DNA from: Rachycentron canadum
Taxonomy: Eukaryota; Chordata; Actinopteri; Carangiformes; Rachycentridae
Reading direction: 5' to 3'
Length of the DNA: 64,000 nt
Assembly (NCBI GenBank): GCA_038496675.1
Contig: CM076662.1
Span: forward strand, 20,649,843-20,713,842
In this document: piece by piece, positions 34,578 to 46,515 of the stretch
Numbering within the stretch: position 1 is the first letter of the stretch
How the letters are laid out: the number at the start of each line of letters is the position of its first letter
Translations under genes and position numbers: made by a program
Notes under the pieces: generated by a model
Databases searched by the model: none
What the model was told of the DNA's origin: nothing
The model's input: the letters and a program-made list of their open reading frames with translations, nothing else

Positions 34578-35879
34578 GAAGCATGTCCATACAGGTGTCT
34601 CAGCTACTACAGTGCATACCAGTGTCTGCAGAGCCCTCCCCTTCTGCAAGTATGTACCTGTTTTGTTTTTCCTGTTTTTCTGTGGGGCACAGACATTGAC
34701 TCAGTGCAGCTCTCATGCCTCACTGTTAACACTGCTGCCATGCAGTTTGAAACAAAACATACATATATAATACAAACTAAACCACAAGCAGCCCCCTAAG
34801 ACCTTGTTGAGCAACTGAATGTTGCAGCAATGCGTAGGTGTTACGGTGGCAAACAGAGACAAAAACACGTCTGGGTTTTAAGCCCCATGGAACTTGAGCA
34901 GCCCTGTGAGAAAACGTTAGGTTTGGGGGGAGCTGGTTTATGAGTGACACTCATCATACGGCAAGTTATGAGTGAACACAGCTTTGATCCACTGACAGAT
35001 GTTTTTATTACAGCAGTAAAGGTGGAGGTCATTGGATGTTGAGCACTCAATCCCGTGTAACTTTTGCATGTGTAGTGTAAAAAAAAAAAAAAAAAAAATC
35101 ACAAGGCTTCTAGCATTCACAGATGTCAACGACATGTGCCTCATCAATGGTTTAAGAAATATTCAAATCGTTACTTCAGTAAAATTAATTAAAAGTAGTA
35201 ATAACCATGTATATGGACGCCCTGAAAGGCAAGTAAAACAGTGTTTCAAAAGTTTAAAAGTCTTTGTTTTTCCATCTCAGAAAACAAGCGAGTGAATTTT
35301 CCTTCCTGTTCGTTTTTCAATGTTTTTTTTCCTGGAAAAAAAAAAAAAAAAAAAAAGGAAAACTCTCTGACTTAGAAACTCTAACCAGGCAAAGAAAGAC
35401 TTGCCTTTCAGAGCTTCCATAGAAGTATTTTAAGTATTAAAAGTAAAACTAAGTTCAAAAGTGTTCTTAAGTAGACCACTTGAGGAAAAGGGAATTTTGT
35501 TCCCCTTGGTATTGCGTAGGCAATTGAGGCCTTATGACACAATGCAATATGGGCCCTTAAACCCTGGGGATGGGGGCCACTAGGCAGGAGAGGAACCCTC
35601 TTAGGCATTGGTGCCAAGGCAGCCATTGTCTCATAATCCCACCAGCTCCTGATCCTGCCAGGTCCTTTAAAAGACCAAACTTTCCTCTTCAGTCTGAGCT
35701 TTTGCCCATTGTGAAATCACATCCTGCGTGTTGTTACCAGCAAAATGAAATATTGCTTAGTCATGTCCAAAACACATTAGAAAGCAACAAACGTACATAA
35801 GTACAGCATTGTGTGATACATATTTCAGATACATTAATTTGTTGGATTAACAGAACAGGGAGCAACTGAATGCGGACAG
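34578..35879. other. Non-coding stretch, poly-A runs
   Basis: A20 at 35079-35098 and A21 at 35336-35356. No gene seen. Confidence 0.5.
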
Positions 35880-36480
35880 TGGAGAAATATAGTCTCTGTC
35901 CACACTGACAGCTAATCCAGTGCACATCCTGTCAGCCGCAGCTCTCTGTAACCTCCCGTTTCTCCGCCTTATGCTCTGCTCCAACCCTTAAGTGGTTAAC
36001 AGCCATCTAGCTGACTCTTAAATGGCCCAGATTGCCATTACTAAGGTTTTCTGGAGCCATCCCTTACCCTTTTAATGACAGCTGCTTCCGCCATTAATTC
36101 TCAATCAATAATGCAAAAACACTCAGAGCGAAGTCCATCCTGCCACAGCTTGATTTTCTAATGCTCTCCGAAAGCTAATGAGTCAGGCTAATTGGTCCGT
36201 CATCATCACCACTCAGGAGTTTACCAGAGGAAGTGGCTCTTTGCTTTTTAGCTTTAAAGAGCATTAGCCAAGGAACTGGTTTCCAGCGAATGACCAGCAC
36301 AACTAGTGCCCCTGCCTCATGAGAGTCAACTCTTGGCTGTGTACACAGCCTTTTCAATCTGCTCAAAGATATTTGCTGCAGGCATGCAGTCGCGTTTTAG
36401 ATACATTCCAAGGCTTCATAACCTACAAAGCAACACTTGGAGTATTGTCGCTTTCAAAGAGCTCCAACAAGCTGCTTTGT
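35880..36480. promoter_or_regulatory. Best candidate conserved non-coding / enhancer-like block
   Basis: About 600 bp without microsatellites, with clustered AT cores: CCATTAATTCTCAATCAATA (PBX/HOX-like ATCAAT and TTAAT), AAAGCTAATGAGTCAGGCTA, CTAATTGGTCCGTCAT, plus E-box-like ACAGCTG. Composition is more balanced than the flanks, and no frame has a recognised domain. This matches the style of vertebrate developmental enhancers, but conservation cannot be assessed here. Confidence 0.3.
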
Positions 36481-37956
36481 CCAGGTACAGCCTGGAATGC
36501 ACTTATCTAGTGTTTTTGTCTCAGGGTCAACTGGTAATGGGAAGACAAACCACACATAAACCTTTGTTTACCTGGAAAAATGACGCACGCAAGATCGGAC
36601 CATTTTTAAACTGAGTCATCTCCAAGTGTTGTTTCCAGGTGGGAGATAAAAATCATACATTGGGTGATGCTAGGGGTTGTTAGGGTTAGGACTTTTTAGG
36701 AAATTATTTCTATTCACTTCCTTGCCCAGAATTAGATGAGACGGCCAAAACCACACAGCATAGTCAATATCAAGCCATTATCGGACTAAAACCAGGGGGA
36801 ATCAGCTCACCGGGATCTGTCCAAAGGTAGCACAATGCACCTACTTTTAAAGCCCACTAATTAAAACATGATGTCTTGCTCGATTTGTACCAAAACTGAA
36901 ATGATAGCCCAAGGCATCTTCACAGCTCCCAATCCTGACTGGTTCTTGACCGAACCTGCAGCTGGTCTCTCTGTTTCGCCCACTTTTCTCTCAGCTTCTG
37001 TGTTTTTCTGCACAAATTGCAGGATCAGTCGTCAAAACTTGATGCAAGAAATGTTCTTCCTTGATTTAACCTCATTCATCCAGTTCATGACCTTATTATT
37101 AACCTGGCGAACTAAAGAACAACTAACGGAAACGCGTGGGTTTTTGAAAAAACCCTCGGATGTCTTACCAATGTGTTGTTTTTCCACTTTTCCTACATTT
37201 AAGTTACATGACATGACTTGAGTAGTCACGTGACATCCAAAAACACTGCAGAATATTATCTACGGCAGCTTCCAAATATATATATTTGCTGTTCCGTCAC
37301 TCTGCCTTTGATTAAATGGATGCAATCATCCCAACACTCAGATACTGGAAATCTATGTTCATTTCAAATTATATCAAGCAAGGAGAAAATCTTTATTTAT
37401 CACTCAATGGAAACAGAGACCATTCACAATGAAAAATAAAAATAAAATAGTAAACAAATAAAAAATGGTTCTATTTTGTGCAAAACTGGAAACAGGGCTG
37501 ATGTATGTTGGTGAAAACAGTCGCCTGGTGTAGTGTGTCTAGTTTCCATAGATTTCAATCATCTTCCCACCTTCAAATATCATTTTGGTCTTAGTGGAGA
37601 AAAGTGTGGTGGTGGTGGTGGAACCTTACAGACAAGAGAAAAGAGACACAATCTGTGAGCGCTGTAGAAGTGGAGTCAGCAGGTGTAACTGTTCGGCTTG
37701 TATGATCTATTGTCACATTAGCTCCATAACACGACTCAATAGTGTCTAGGAGGCTATTTCCTAATGATAATTCAGCCCATTTAGCAAAATACACTGTGGG
37801 GCATTTTATTTGCTTATGGTCAAAATAATGCATATGGGAGTCCGGCAGTTATGAGAAATGAACAGGGGTACTTGTTGAAACTGCTGTATGAAAATGCAAT
37901 CATCATACCACACACAAATGTCCACTGTGAACTTGTTTTACCCCCCTGCGCTCCAC
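36481..37956. other. Non-coding stretch, no gene seen
   Basis: The 102- and 117-codon frames (36306-36614, 36868-37221) have no recognisable domains. There is a short (GGT)n at 37608-37622. Confidence 0.45.
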
Positions 37957-37988
37957 TCCTCCTCCTCCTCCTCCTCCTCCTCCTCCTC
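37957..37988 (+). repeat. (CCT)n trinucleotide microsatellite
   Basis: About ten CCT units, read as R or S runs in the overlapping frames. Confidence 0.95.
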
Positions 37989-38289
37989 TTGGCAATATGA
38001 GGGGGGCTTTCCAAATCCAATATTATCTTGTAAAAACACGCAGGCTGATGGATTATCCATAAATCTCAACCTATGCAATATCGCAGCCTGATCAGGGCCG
38101 TGTAATCATCTTGATCATTTCAAACAAATAGTCCCTCGCTCGATCAATACAGGTTCAGACGCAGGCGAGAGAAATGCTTTTCTTCATGGATTTTGTAATC
38201 AACAACAGCAGTCGCCATCTAACCGAAAGGCTATGCATTTTTCAGTAAAGACTAAGTGTATGAGGTGACAGAGCGGCTGCAGTATTGAA
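37989..38289. other. Non-coding stretch, no gene seen
   Basis: Single-copy-looking sequence with AT-rich cores; nothing recognised. Confidence 0.4.
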
Positions 38290-38690
38290 TGTGTTTTAAA
38301 TAAAGGATCCGTCACGGCTGGTGGTGGTAGGATCCAAGGACAGACGGACAGGCAGGTGGCTGGTGCAGTGTGGCGATCTTCAGTAAGTGATGAGGACCAA
38401 GCTTACAGACATATGGATGGAGAGGTAGGTGGGTCCAGACAACAGGCAATTACATACAGTAGCAGGAACGTCCACGGCGTGAGCAGCGCAGACGTTAGCA
38501 AATGATCTGACAACTAATGGGCAAAGCAGGGCTGGTATAAATACCGAACACGATGGCGATGGAAATGACGAGCAGGCGCCTTGGTAGCAAGTGGCAGCTC
38601 GCCGTGACATCACCACTCGGTATGTGAACTAGCTTTTGTAATTTGAGTGCCAGACATCTTGGTTTGTTTGAAACAGGGGTGTCAGGGATC
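38290..38690 (-). mobile_element. Possible LTR remnant (Ty3/gypsy-like), low confidence
   Basis: Read on the minus strand, the order TGACACCCCTGTTTC, a TATTTATACC promoter-like box, TGTCTGGACCCACCTACCTC, CCTGCCTGTCCGTCTGTCC and a GTGACGGATCC end resembles the architecture of LTRs that I recall from fish Ty3/gypsy elements. No coding region or second LTR is present, and no target duplication could be established. Confidence 0.3.
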
Positions 38691-38790
38691 AGGGGTGGAT
38701 TCGGCCTGCTCTGTACTCTGTCCTGAGTTGGGATGTGTGTGTGTGTGGTGTGGTCTGGCAATCACACAGTAGACACACCCTAATGCAGTC

Positions 38791-39030
38791 CCCGTATTAT
38801 GGGACCATCATTTATAAAAAATGGTCATCATGTGGTATTGAAGACTTGAAACTAGAGACTGAGACCTTAAACCCATTATAGGCAATAAATTAAGTGAGAG
38901 GTTGGGCAATTTTCCCATAGACTTCAATGTGATTTGCTTTTTACAACCAGCGCCCCCTGATGGTCATTAGATAGACTGCTGGTTTAAGGCTCTTTAGCAC
39001 TGGCTTTACCTTTAGACACATAGGTCTATG
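38791..39030 (+). repeat. Interspersed repeat, CCATAGACTG-ended family, partial
   Basis: Aligns with 430-677 and 52243-52445: ACCTTAAACCCATTA, TTTTCCCATAGACTTCAAT, CAACCAGCGCCCCCTGATGG, TTAGATAGACTG, and GGCTTTACCTTTAGA. The left half of the long copy is missing. Confidence 0.65.
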
Positions 39031-39508
39031 TTTGGCAGATTAGAAATGGAAAACAGGGGAGAAAGTCTGGGTGCATGTGGAAGATGGGTGAAGGCTACAG
39101 GGGGCGGAGACTGGTCCGAATGACTGCATCTGATTGATCAACAGTTGTGGGCAGCGGTGACCAAAAGATTGGAGCAACATGACTTATGACTCAAAGTCAG
39201 TGGTTGGGAATTTAAACTCGGTGTCAGTGTCTGAAATATGGATGACCTGTTGTGGACACAATTAATTTGTAGAACTCGTTTCCCCACTGCAAAAGAAATG
39301 CATGATTGAATATTGGCAGCGATTCACTGATACTCACATGAGGAAAATCAATTTTTTATCTGTTTATTTAAGCAGGACTTTCTCTTAAGATTAAACCTGT
39401 TTTGTTTTTTTGTTTTTTTTCTGAGGGAGGTTTGCCATAATAATATAAATGAAGTAGAGTAAAGGAAATGAGAACAAATAAAACAATGAACCAGAAAAAG
39501 GACAAAAA

Positions 39509-39516
<8 letters not shown>
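39031..39516. other. Non-coding stretch, no gene seen
   Basis: Single-copy-looking AT-rich sequence without recognisable features. Confidence 0.45.
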
Positions 39517-39558
<42 letters not shown>

Positions 39559-39560
39559 TA
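39517..39560 (+). repeat. (TA)n microsatellite after an A-run
   Basis: A13 followed by about 20 TA units with one G interruption. Y/I-rich frames are artefacts. Confidence 0.95.
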
Positions 39561-40991
39561 AAATGAACTGAAACATATGGAGCAGAAAAGATGGGGAAAA
39601 AACTAATATACCAAAACACACCATTATAGCTATGAATTTACATGGGTGTTTCATGTGAGTCTCCTGTGACTCATAATCCCTGAGAAGATTGCAGATCCAT
39701 TCAAATGCTCATTTTCCAGAAACTGCTGACAAATGAACCTGGTGGGAAAAAAAATATATATTTTCTTTCCTTAGGCTACAGGAAGTAACTATGTCAAAAC
39801 CACTATGTTACTTGGAAACTCACTCCTATCTGTTGGTTTCTTATTATGCTGACTGGGACATTGTTTGGTCTGTTATTAGAAAAAAAACACTGGAAACAAT
39901 ATTCAGCAACCAAAATTACACACCAACAGTTTTTTGGCACAACGACGAGACTTGTTTACTACGTCTGGGCTCAGAAAACATGGCCACTTTCTTTTAGTTT
40001 TTTTTTTTTTTAATCAAACAAAGTGTTCAGGACTGGCACTGAGCTCCCCCAAACATTTACAGTAATATATTAACATTTCACTTAAAACTATGCATTTTGG
40101 GAGTCTTTTTTTTTTTTTCAACGGGGTTTTGTTTCAGTGTGTTAAAATAACTTTGTAAAGACGAATGAGAGCTGATCACTTGTGGATTACAATGTGAGCA
40201 TTCAGGCTTGTATGTTTATTATAATTTATCTCTTTTGGCATTGAAAGACTTTATGAAACAGCAAGAGAATAAAGAGATGCCAGAAAACAAGGGTGAGAGA
40301 GTTGCAACAAAGCTCTGGCCAGACTCAGACCATTCATTACCAGCTTATTAACCCCTAAGCTGCGGGGTCGCCTCCAGCCTTGTATAATTAGAATAATAAT
40401 AATGATCATTTATTTTGTAGAGGCTACTGGGGCGTCGCTTGACTTTCTGTCCAAACAGCTGTGCTCACTGAAAACTGTTCACAATACATATATAAATATT
40501 TTCACAGATGTAAAACTTCCAATTCAAACTGAAAGGACGACGACAGAGTGCAAAGGTTTTCTCTCCCAAGTTTTATTGCTCAGTGTCAAATGTTGAGCTG
40601 GTCGTTGTCACTCTTCAGAGGAAACCAACCTGTGTCCATCTTCACGCTGGAAGAAGATGAACACAGCAAAGGTTAGATTTTAGAAAATGTCACATCGAGC
40701 AACACGAGCCATCTCAGCAGCTGAGGAGCTGGATGATCTTTTTAAATAAATGAATTTCTACCATTTGAGGTGGCCACTCCGTGTTATGGTCTTTTTTCTC
40801 TACCGTTCTGTTCTCTGGTCTCTCTACTTCTTCTCCAGCGGATTCTTCAGTGTATGACTTTAGAGCATCTTGTACAAAATGGCAGCTGTCAAAAGACGTA
40901 CTTGTTGTTTGATTCTGAGAGACTTAAACCAAAGATCTGACACCAGAAATACAAGGCAGTTGATATCAGTGCGTTGGAGTCAGTGATGGAA

Positions 40992-41031
<40 letters not shown>

Positions 41032-41035
41032 TATA
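39561..41035. other. Non-coding stretch ending in A-run plus (TA)n
   Basis: Holds T-runs near 39999-40011 and 40107-40119. It ends with about 20 A (40989-41009) and (TA)n to 41035, abutting the gap. No gene seen. Confidence 0.5.
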
Positions 41036-41415
41036 NNNNNNNNNNNNNNNNNNNNNNNNNNNNNNNNNNNNNNNNNNNNNNNNNNNNNNNNNNNNNNNNN
41101 NNNNNNNNNNNNNNNNNNNNNNNNNNNNNNNNNNNNNNNNNNNNNNNNNNNNNNNNNNNNNNNNNNNNNNNNNNNNNNNNNNNNNNNNNNNNNNNNNNNN
41201 NNNNNNNNNNNNNNNNNNNNNNNNNNNNNNNNNNNNNNNNNNNNNNNNNNNNNNNNNNNNNNNNNNNNNNNNNNNNNNNNNNNNNNNNNNNNNNNNNNNN
41301 NNNNNNNNNNNNNNNNNNNNNNNNNNNNNNNNNNNNNNNNNNNNNNNNNNNNNNNNNNNNNNNNNNNNNNNNNNNNNNNNNNNNNNNNNNNNNNNNNNNN
41401 NNNNNNNNNNNNNNN
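41036..41415. other. Assembly gap, 380 N
   Basis: 380 consecutive N bases, bounded by (A)n(TA)n on the left and TA-rich repeat on the right. Open frames that cross it are meaningless. Confidence 1.
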
Positions 41416-42999
41416 CAGATATATGTATATATATATATATATATAAAAGCTAGAAATAAAATGTCAGAGGTGTTGACTGTCTTCCCAGTGACTTGTGCCA
41501 AACACACAAAAGGGTTTCCAGGCAGTTTATTTGACAAGTAAAAGCCAAATAAAAAGTGGCGTTTGTGTTTCTCATGTCCACCATTTACTGACAGAGTGAA
41601 AATAGAAGGTATATTCTACTGTGTATAATATGTTTTAGGGTGACATTTAAAAAATTGAGCAGCCGATCAATCACAGAGCTCACCCCCAACCATAGAAATG
41701 ACCTTCATACAGCACAGCACTTATAACAGTGTGTTCTGTTGCTCACAAACTGTGTTGGTGTTGGTGTTGGTGTTGGGGGTGGGGGGTGGGGGTCATAAGA
41801 TCAAGTTTTTTTGGTATGACAACATCCCGTGATCATGGATGCAGCATGTTGTCTAATTGTATCATGCAAGTGCTGTATCTGAAAACAACTTTTTGTTTTG
41901 TTTTTTTCCTGTTTTTTCCACATGACCCACGTGCACTTCTCTGCATTTTCCATTCTTTCCACTTCGTTATGTATATATTAGATTAAGTTAGAAGATTGTG
42001 ATAAATGGAGGTAAATCAAGATTTCTGCCCTTCGTCTCTGCAGATTTGATGCTGTGGGCACTTTGCTATAGTTTGCTATAATCTGAAACGCATCACGTCT
42101 TCATCTGCACACAAAGATTTTTTTTTTTTTTTTTTTTCTTTTCCTCCGATGCTAACCTGGCGCCTTCTGAGTCACTTTCAAGCACGTTCCCTGCTATCGC
42201 TAAGCTCCACCAGCTCATTCTTGTTTTCAATCACAACCGGACACGCTCCCTTTCAGGGAATCGCTCGTAAGCTGTCAAAGTTGAATTGTTTTCTCTCGCT
42301 CCCTGCTGTCATTCTGTTCTGTGACCCACCTCCACCCCTTCACCGCCTCACCTGGACCATCTCCCATCAGAGGTTTTCCTATCGTGAAGACGTCCCCATC
42401 CTCAAGCTCCGTTCTACATCAGGCCTTTAGTCTCTTGGCTCCTATTTCAACTAATAGGCAGCACCTTACTCCAGTCCAAGTCTTTTTCCCCCTGTTCACA
42501 ATAAATTCCATTTTATTTCAAATTTCTCACACTCTTTTTTTCCTCTCATTAGCCTTCGATGATTGAAATAAAATAACAGTTCAGAAATAGACATGTAAAT
42601 GCTTTCATGTGGATGAATCATATTGTCTGATATGTGATAATAAAAGGGCTTTTGTTCTTGTTCAATTCAGATATTTTTCTCAGAAAATTGGAAGTTTAAA
42701 TGAGACTTAAATTTATCAGCTGGAAAAAAGAATGACTCCAGTGGGATGATAAGCCATAACAACTTAACAAGCTAATAACACATCAGGGCTGTGCTTCTGT
42801 CAATTGGCCTTTTTTTCCCCGTCTGTTGGCCAAAAATTTCTAATTGCAACTTTAATACTTAGTAAAAATGTGTTTGAACATAAGGGGACTCTTTGCCTAA
42901 TGTTTTCCATACTGTTCACTTCAGCTCACTGACCAAAGGTTAAAGGAAATGGGTGTATTTCACATTGTAAGGCTGTTAATGTAAAACCCCCTCACCCTT
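41416..42999. other. Non-coding stretch with G-rich patch
   Basis: (GGTGTT)n then runs of G5, G6 and G5 separated by T (41754-41792), quadruplex-prone. T20 lies at 42118-42137. The C/T-rich 93-codon frame at 42149-42430 shows no domain. Confidence 0.5.
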
Positions 43000-43260
43000 G
43001 ACAGATGTGCTTCATTTCTATCTAATTGAACTCTGCCTCGCTGTGATTGGTCCCCCGCTGTTTGTGAATGGGAACACTAACTGGGAAATGTCATTCATGT
43101 GTTTGGCTCGGGCTCAGATTAAAGGTCCCATTATTGTCAGATGGCCCGCTGTTAATATCCTCAGGAACATTACTCTGTGGAGGTCACCATGTTAATAGAT
43201 ACAAAACTAGCCCATTAGCATTTTGCAGGCATGCTGTGTGGCTGAGAGCTTTTAAACAGA
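43000..43260. promoter_or_regulatory. Candidate conserved non-coding island
   Basis: Repeat-free block with TATCTAATTGAAC, CGCTGTGATTGGTCC (CCAAT box reversed), GTTAATATCC (HNF1/homeobox-like) and CCATTAGCAT cores, ending at a T20 run. Appearance only. Confidence 0.25.
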
Positions 43261-45149
43261 GTCACAGACTTTTTTTTTTTTTTTTTTTTAATCATACATT
43301 GTTTGATTGTGAATAGTTGTAGAAATATTTTACTTTCACACACCTAATCATGTTTACCAAAGCTATGAGGACGTAACTGTCCATCTCATGCGGGGTAATT
43401 TGAATATGTCATGGGAGTAGATTTCCTCCAGGCATTCATACATGCAAACATTGAAGGAAACATCTGCTTTCAATGAATATCAAACTAAAAGTTGACACAC
43501 AATGAAAGGGTGCACAGATCTCAAGCTCCCTCTTAACTTAAGGACAGAATGTGGCATCCATAAATGTTAACTCAACAACAAATGGGCATATTGGCCTAAT
43601 TTTGGACGCAATGGATTGAAACCAGAGCCGAACACAGAAGGGTAAACATTGAAATTGATGGCATTGATTGAATTAGTAGAAACTGCCGCAGGTGATGAAG
43701 TTAAAAAAAAAAAAAAAAAAAAGAAAAAGAAAAAGAAAAACAGTCAGGATGAATTTCCTGGGGAGGCTGTTTTTCACTGGCAAAATGATGTGACATTTAT
43801 ATGCTTACATTTTCAAGTGCTTATTGAGTCCATTCATAAGCTGTGAAAACATAAATATAACATATGTTTTTAGTTTGTTTGTGTTTTCCTTTCCAAAACC
43901 TCACCTTTTTGTGCAATCACATGGTTTATCATCAATAGCATAATTCACCTATATTGACACACAGATGACTAACATGCTTTCTCATGCATGTCTATAACAG
44001 TAAATGTTGCAATGGGAAGTCAAGCGCACTCCATTACTGGGAACATTGGTCATCCATTACTGGGATGCATGTATGTGCATGCCCTTTGGCAGTGATAGTA
44101 GAAAAATACTGTTAACTGTTTTCCTTTGAACGACCTACCAGCCCAGGATGAAAAATATGTGTTCATGTTGCAGCATTGATCCTGTATTAAGATAAAAAGC
44201 ATAGCAGGAAAATTCAAGATATTTCATGCCGATGGAATCTCTATGGTAAAAGTGAGTCATATTGGAGGCACAAGTGAATACAGGTTGATAACAATTCATT
44301 AATGTTTCTCAACCAACTTTATGTCTTTTTGAATGCATTATTTTATAATCAGATATTTTCCTCATATGCAATCATTTTTTTCAGCATTTATATTTAACAA
44401 TTTATTTATTTGATGGGAATTTGACATCCACATCTTGGCTACATTCAACTCAACGCACACAGGATGGACTTCCTGTCTCAATCACCCACGTCCATTGTCT
44501 GAAATGTGTTGAATCATGAAGTGCACAGCTTCTCTTGCGCTAAATGGAAGTTCCTGTCAATTTTTATAGCCTGTACACCAGCATTTAGGAATAATTCAAG
44601 GACAAATTGATGTGCATAGGGTTCTAGTTTTGTTATGTTAGAATTAAAATTGAGTAAAATGTTCTCACTCTTTTCATTGTGCCAAATGTCTAGTGCTGTC
44701 AGACATGGTAATTAGGAGTTAATGATGATTTTTTTCAATGAATCCATAAACCTTTTAGACAATAAATTGTCAGGAAAAATGTCCAATGTTGCTTGTTCTG
44801 TCTGCACAACAGTCTAAATCCCACAGATTTTCATCTTAGAAATATAGAATAAATATAAAAGCAGAGTCTCCCTTTTGACATTTAAGTATAACCTCTTGTT
44901 TAAAGTGTTTTTCAACCACTTTTGTTCCATTTCTGTTAGTTTGCATGTCCGGCCGTGGACGATGGCGACGCTGGGCTCTGCCCATGGCCACAGGATGGGA
45001 GTGACTGAGTCATTCATGCATTCGCTCATGGGAAACATCCCATGGGGTCGACATGACATGGAGAATAGATGGTCACAGTTTTCAAAAGGAGCAAGAAAAG
45101 GGGGGCTGGGTAGTGGTGGTGGTGGGCTGCTGGGGGCGAGTTATGACCG
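43261..45149. other. Non-coding stretch, homopolymers
   Basis: T20 at about 43270-43289 and an A-run with (AAAAAG)n at 43702-43740. No gene seen. A 13-bp direct repeat TCCATTACTGGGA occurs at 44030 and 44053. Confidence 0.45.
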
Positions 45150-45260
45150 GAAGACTGTCTGCTCAATATCCTGGAACGTCTGATTAACCGCTGGTGTTTC
45201 CTTGAGCAAGGCACTGAATCCAAAACCGCTCATATTTTTCTGATTAATGGATGACAGCGG
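45150..45260 (+). repeat. Possible interspersed repeat fragment
   Basis: GGTGTTTCCTTGAGCAAGGC followed by ACTGAATCCAAAACCGCTC resembles a motif that I recall from teleost repeats. There is no second copy in the window. Confidence 0.3.
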
Positions 45261-45399
45261 GAAAGTGAAGGAAACATAAACATCAAAAAAAGTCACCAAA
45301 TATGGGAGTTATGTGTAAAGTCTTTCCACTGCAGAGCCATCCGTGTTATAAATAACAGTCCTCTCGACTATTCAGTGGTTTGTTGCCTTGAATTAAATC
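45261..45399. other. Non-coding stretch, no gene seen
   Basis: Short interval, nothing recognised. Confidence 0.4.
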
Positions 45400-45830
45400 T
45401 CATTGCATGAGCACAACAAATGTATCACTTACAGGGTTTGGCATGTGAAGCTCACTGCGGAGCACTAGTTGATTCATCACATAAAAAAATGTTTATATAT
45501 AACCTGGATCTTCTCCTCTCACTTGGTGCCCAAACAATTATAAAGCTTTTTTGATGGAGATTAATCACCCCCTCCTCTCCTCAATGTGGTTTATTCCATC
45601 TTTTTTTTTTTTTTTTTTTTTTTCTGCAGGCGAGCATTTTTCCCCTCCTGCTAATCTCTTCAAACATTTTCAGGCGAGCTGAGTCCTGACTGGTTTGAAT
45701 GATCATGCTAAATTGCCTAAAAGGCCATTAATAGTTTATAGGATCGACACTGATGAAAGACAGGCAGGAGGAGAAGGAGAAGAAAGCTAATTAAATCAGT
45801 GTCGGGGGGTCGCCGGTGTCTTGGGCTGGC
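45400..45830. promoter_or_regulatory. Candidate conserved non-coding block split by T23
   Basis: Two repeat-free islands flank a T23 run (45601-45623). AT cores include CAATTATAAAGC, GAGATTAATCACC (OTX/BCD-like TAATC), GCCATTAATAGTTTAT and GCTAATTAAATC. Appearance only. Confidence 0.25.
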
Positions 45831-46184
45831 ATGGTGGGCCGTAAAGATTACCATTATCACTTTCATTACCCTGGCTGATTGTTTAGAGGTGGCGGTGGGG
45901 GAGGGGCCGGGGTGGGTTGGGGATGGAGACACACGTGGCATCAAATAGCTTTACCGTTGCTGCATTTACAAACCTCTGGCAATTTCCATTATCGTAAAGT
46001 TACGGCGCAGGGGGTTAAAGATTTGATTTCACAAACAATACTCGCCCACCCACAGTTATATAATTTTCATGGTGCGTTTGATTTCTAGATACATGACAGA
46101 AATAGAAACGTGGAGACGGAAACAGCTCTGTTAGGCCCACATTCGATCGTGTTGAGAGACATTCAGTGCCCACAGATGCAACTG
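45831..46184. other. Non-coding stretch with G-rich patch
   Basis: A GGGGGAGGGGCC-type G-rich patch lies at 45889-45923. No gene seen. Confidence 0.45.
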
Positions 46185-46515
46185 CACCATGTGGCTAAAA
46201 GTTTGCGGACACCATTTCGTTCGTATTGTGATTGTTAAACATCACAATCAGAAAACATCTGCTTCCACAACAGCTTCTTCTCTTTTCAGGCTTATGGAGA
46301 AGATTTTTAGACGCTGGCTACAGAGACTCGCTCCCATTCAGCGACATGAGCAACAGTGAAGTGAGCCACAGATCTTTTAGAGGTGAGGCCGTGCTCACAG
46401 TCGATGCTCCAGTTCTTCCCATAGGTGCTGTGTGGGTTAGAGATCGCGGATCTGTGCAGCCCAGGGAAGTTCTTCCACACCAAACAGGGAAAAGATTATG
46501 GGAACCTTCTGTGTG
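46185..46515 (-). mobile_element. Tc1/mariner transposon 3' fragment
   Basis: On the minus strand it runs from transposase C-terminal coding sequence into the terminal inverted repeat. On the plus strand the outer end reads CACCATGTGGCTAAAAGTTT then GCGGACACC, matching the widespread fish Tc1-type terminus of the form TGGCCAAAAGTTTGTGGACACC. The opposite end, the DNA-binding domains and the first catalytic aspartates are missing. It is a decayed, immobile fossil. Confidence 0.8.
46262..46500 (-). pseudogene. Tc1-type transposase C-terminus, broken
   Basis: Minus-strand translation from about 46486 gives FGVEELPWAAQ, then RDL and a stop, then HLWEELEHRL and a stop, then AEWERVSVASV and a stop. 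Tc1-type transposases end with a block of the form FGVEELDWPAQSPDLNPIEH followed by LWDELERRL and a W-containing helix, which fits in order and spacing. The catalytic third acidic residue (NPIEHLWDEL region) lies where this copy has a stop and substitutions. At least four stops make it inactive. Confidence 0.8.

Noticed and set aside
40974..41537. 159- and 185-codon frames across the gap
   Set aside because: They consist mostly of unknown residues from the N gap plus TA-repeat translation.
43119..43130. TTAAAGGTCCCA, identical to the MITE terminus
   Set aside because: The following sequence does not match the MITE, and it lies inside a repeat-free enhancer-like island. Probably coincidence.
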